Positions 5,417 to 6,309 of a DNA stretch of 6,309 nt are shown here, piece after piece. The stretch is taken from NCBI GenBank assembly GCA_934395135.1, contig CAKRRK010000040.1:1-6309 (forward strand), given 5' to 3'. Within the stretch, counting starts at the first letter, position 1, and every line of letters starts with the position of its first letter. The notes under the pieces are model-generated. The model was not told the DNA's origin, ran no database searches, and saw only the letters and a list, made by a program, of their open reading frames with translations. The position numbers were made by a program, and so were the translations under genes. This DNA is from an uncultured Eubacteriales bacterium. Its GTDB lineage: Bacteria > Bacillota > Clostridia > Oscillospirales > Butyricicoccaceae.

Positions 5417-5736
5417 AAGGTCAGAGCGCGCGTATTCCGCTGCTCTTTCTCTCCAAATCGAACCCGCTCCGCTGGGCTTCGGTTTGGTTTTGGACGCGTC
5501 CCGCTGGCTACCGCTTTTTTGCCAGCGATACACAAATGCGTATTGGAGGAACACCGGCTTTTTCAAAGGCGGTTTCGCCGTAAAATGTTCGCTTTAATAT
5601 GAAACAGGAAACACCGTCATGGACGAACGAATGTCTGAGGCGGCGTTTTTTATGTCCTAAAACAAATCGGCACATTGGCATAATTGCAGCTTCTCTGTAA
5701 AATGACAGCACAACAAAACCCATGAAGGACACGGTT
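5417..5736. other. Stretch without a gene between tRNA-Ala and the tnpV remnant
   Basis: I find no supported gene. Frames on both strands exist but lack ribosome binding sites or recognisable products. One inverted repeat stands out: CGCTGGC (5502-5508) and GCCAGCG (5521-5527), with a 12-nt gap that includes six T. The left part (about 5430-5560) is GC-rich and unlike typical intergenic DNA; it may be a tRNA-associated repeat or a decayed element end. The short frame from ATG 5620 (MDERMSEAAFF, stop near 5658) could be a gene fragment. Confidence 0.4.
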
Positions 5737-6097
5737 ATGGAAAAATCATTGTTTGAGAAGTACGGCGGCAGCTACTTGCAGCAAGGAGATTTTGTTTTGC
5801 CGAACCTCTTTTTACCTGCCGAAAAGAAATTTCGGACAAAGATAGAAACGATATTGAAAGGCAGATCATCGAGTGCGCTGTTACCATCTTCTGACCTATG
5901 ACAAGCTGAACAAACACATTACCGAGGCTGACAAGCAGGCAAACGAGTTGTTTCTTTTGATAATAAGTCAGCTTGCCAATCGGGAAAAAGTGACCGAAAA
6001 ACTCAAAGCAACAGAAAGCATAGTATGGGTTCGAAAGATGAGCAGCGCTCGGAATCAGGTAACCGAAATTATAAAGGCGGAAGTGATTTTTGTATAA
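5737..6097 (+). pseudogene. tnpV: Broken transposon-encoded protein TnpV
   Basis: TnpV is a small protein of about 110-120 residues, of unclear function, carried by Clostridia transposons and conjugative elements. The start at ATG 5737 has AAGGA (5725-5729) 7 nt ahead. The first about 30 codons give SLFEKYGGSYLQQGDFVLPNL, close to the TnpV N-terminus. That frame then leaves the family and stops at 5899-5901. The family pattern resumes in the next frame from about 5828: FGQR, then TAG (5843-5845), K-R-Y, then TGA (5855-5857), K, and on without breaks through LLTYDKLNKHITEADKQANELF and ATESIVWVRKMSSARNQVTEI to a natural end at 6097. From memory, the intact family reads roughly GQRHLRYLKEHR here, so one +1 frameshift and two nonsense codons inactivate the gene. 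The partner genes of such elements (recombinase, TnpW, mobilisation) are not visible, so this looks like a fossil. Confidence 0.8.
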
Positions 6098-6138
6098 AGT
6101 ATTACATTTATCTCACGTCAGGTGAACGATGTGAAATA

Positions 6139-6246
6139 ATGAAATCGCTGATTGAATACAAAAACAAGCTCCAGGCAAACGGCAGACACGCCGCTGTCAT
6201 GGACGATTTACTTGTTAAAACCGCAGGAGCTTTTACCATACTATAG
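6139..6246 (+). CDS. Possible 35-residue ORF after tnpV, unrecognised
   Basis: A 35-codon frame starts at ATG 6139-6141 and ends at TAG 6244-6246, immediately before a GC-rich hairpin. It reads like a soluble peptide (MKSLIEYKNKLQ ... MDDLLVKTAGAFTIL) with no motif I know. The nearest Shine-Dalgarno-like sequence, AGGTGA, is too far upstream to be convincing. It could equally be the tail of a larger decayed gene of the same element as tnpV, since the frame stays open upstream to 6025 with no better start. Low confidence. Confidence 0.25.
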   Translation: MKSLIEYKNKLQANGRHAAVMDDLLVKTAGAFTIL

Positions 6247-6279
6247 ACAAAACGCGCGCAAAAATGGCGCGCGCTTTGT
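6247..6279 (+). terminator. GC-rich stem-loop, probable terminator
   Basis: ACAAA plus CGCGCGC (6247-6251, 6253-6259) pair with GCGCGCG plus TTTGT (6267-6273, 6275-6279), with one A-C mismatch and a 7-nt loop. A T-rich but interrupted run follows (6275-6290). It directly follows the stop codon at 6246 and could end transcription from the tnpV side. Confidence 0.5.
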
Positions 6280-6309
6280 TCTATTTCATTGTAACAAGCA
6301 GAGTGGGTT

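Noticed and set aside
5348..5566. Minus-strand 72-codon frame ending in WWSIGDLNP
   Set aside because: It runs through the tRNA-Ala terminator into the antisense of the tRNA; this ending is a well-known artefact of translating tRNA genes backwards.

Overview
The window looks like chromosomal DNA of a mid-GC Clostridia (Bacillota) species, plausibly of the Oscillospiraceae/Ruminococcaceae group. This rests on the strong AGGAGG-type ribosome binding sites, the TTGACA/TATAAT promoters, the DUF6512 membrane protein, and a TnpV remnant of the type found in Clostridia transposons. It is an inference from gene content; no marker here fixes the genus.

Layout. On the left, three units run on the minus strand: a tRNA-Pro (CGG) with its own promoter, a small DUF6512 membrane protein that probably starts at TTG, and a cysteine synthase (cysK). 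cysK diverges from a plus-strand O-acetylhomoserine sulfhydrylase (metY). The roughly 390 bp between them hold two face-to-face consensus promoters. Each carries the 11-mer ATAGGTTTTAT over its -10 or start site, and in front of metY this sits in a perfect 9+6+9 bp palindrome. The metY leader also contains a candidate 26-codon upstream ORF. To the right, metY ends in two tandem terminators. About 390 bp without a recognisable gene follow, then prfB (release factor 2) with its own promoter, a tRNA-Ala (GGC) with promoter and terminator, 320 bp without a gene, and a broken tnpV gene.

How it works together. CysK and MetY are the two PLP enzymes that fix sulfide, into cysteine (from O-acetylserine) and homocysteine (from O-acetylhomoserine). 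The shared operator half-site suggests that one sulfur/cysteine-responsive repressor controls both; a CymR-like Rrf2 protein is my guess. prfB and the tRNAs are translation genes with independent promoters. The right edge is the decayed trace of a mobile element.

I find no complete novel system. The observations most worth checking are the shared divergent operator, the small ORF in the metY leader, the prfB gene that has lost (or never had) the programmed frameshift at exactly codon 25/26, and the two unassigned stretches at 3671-4001 and 5417-5736.
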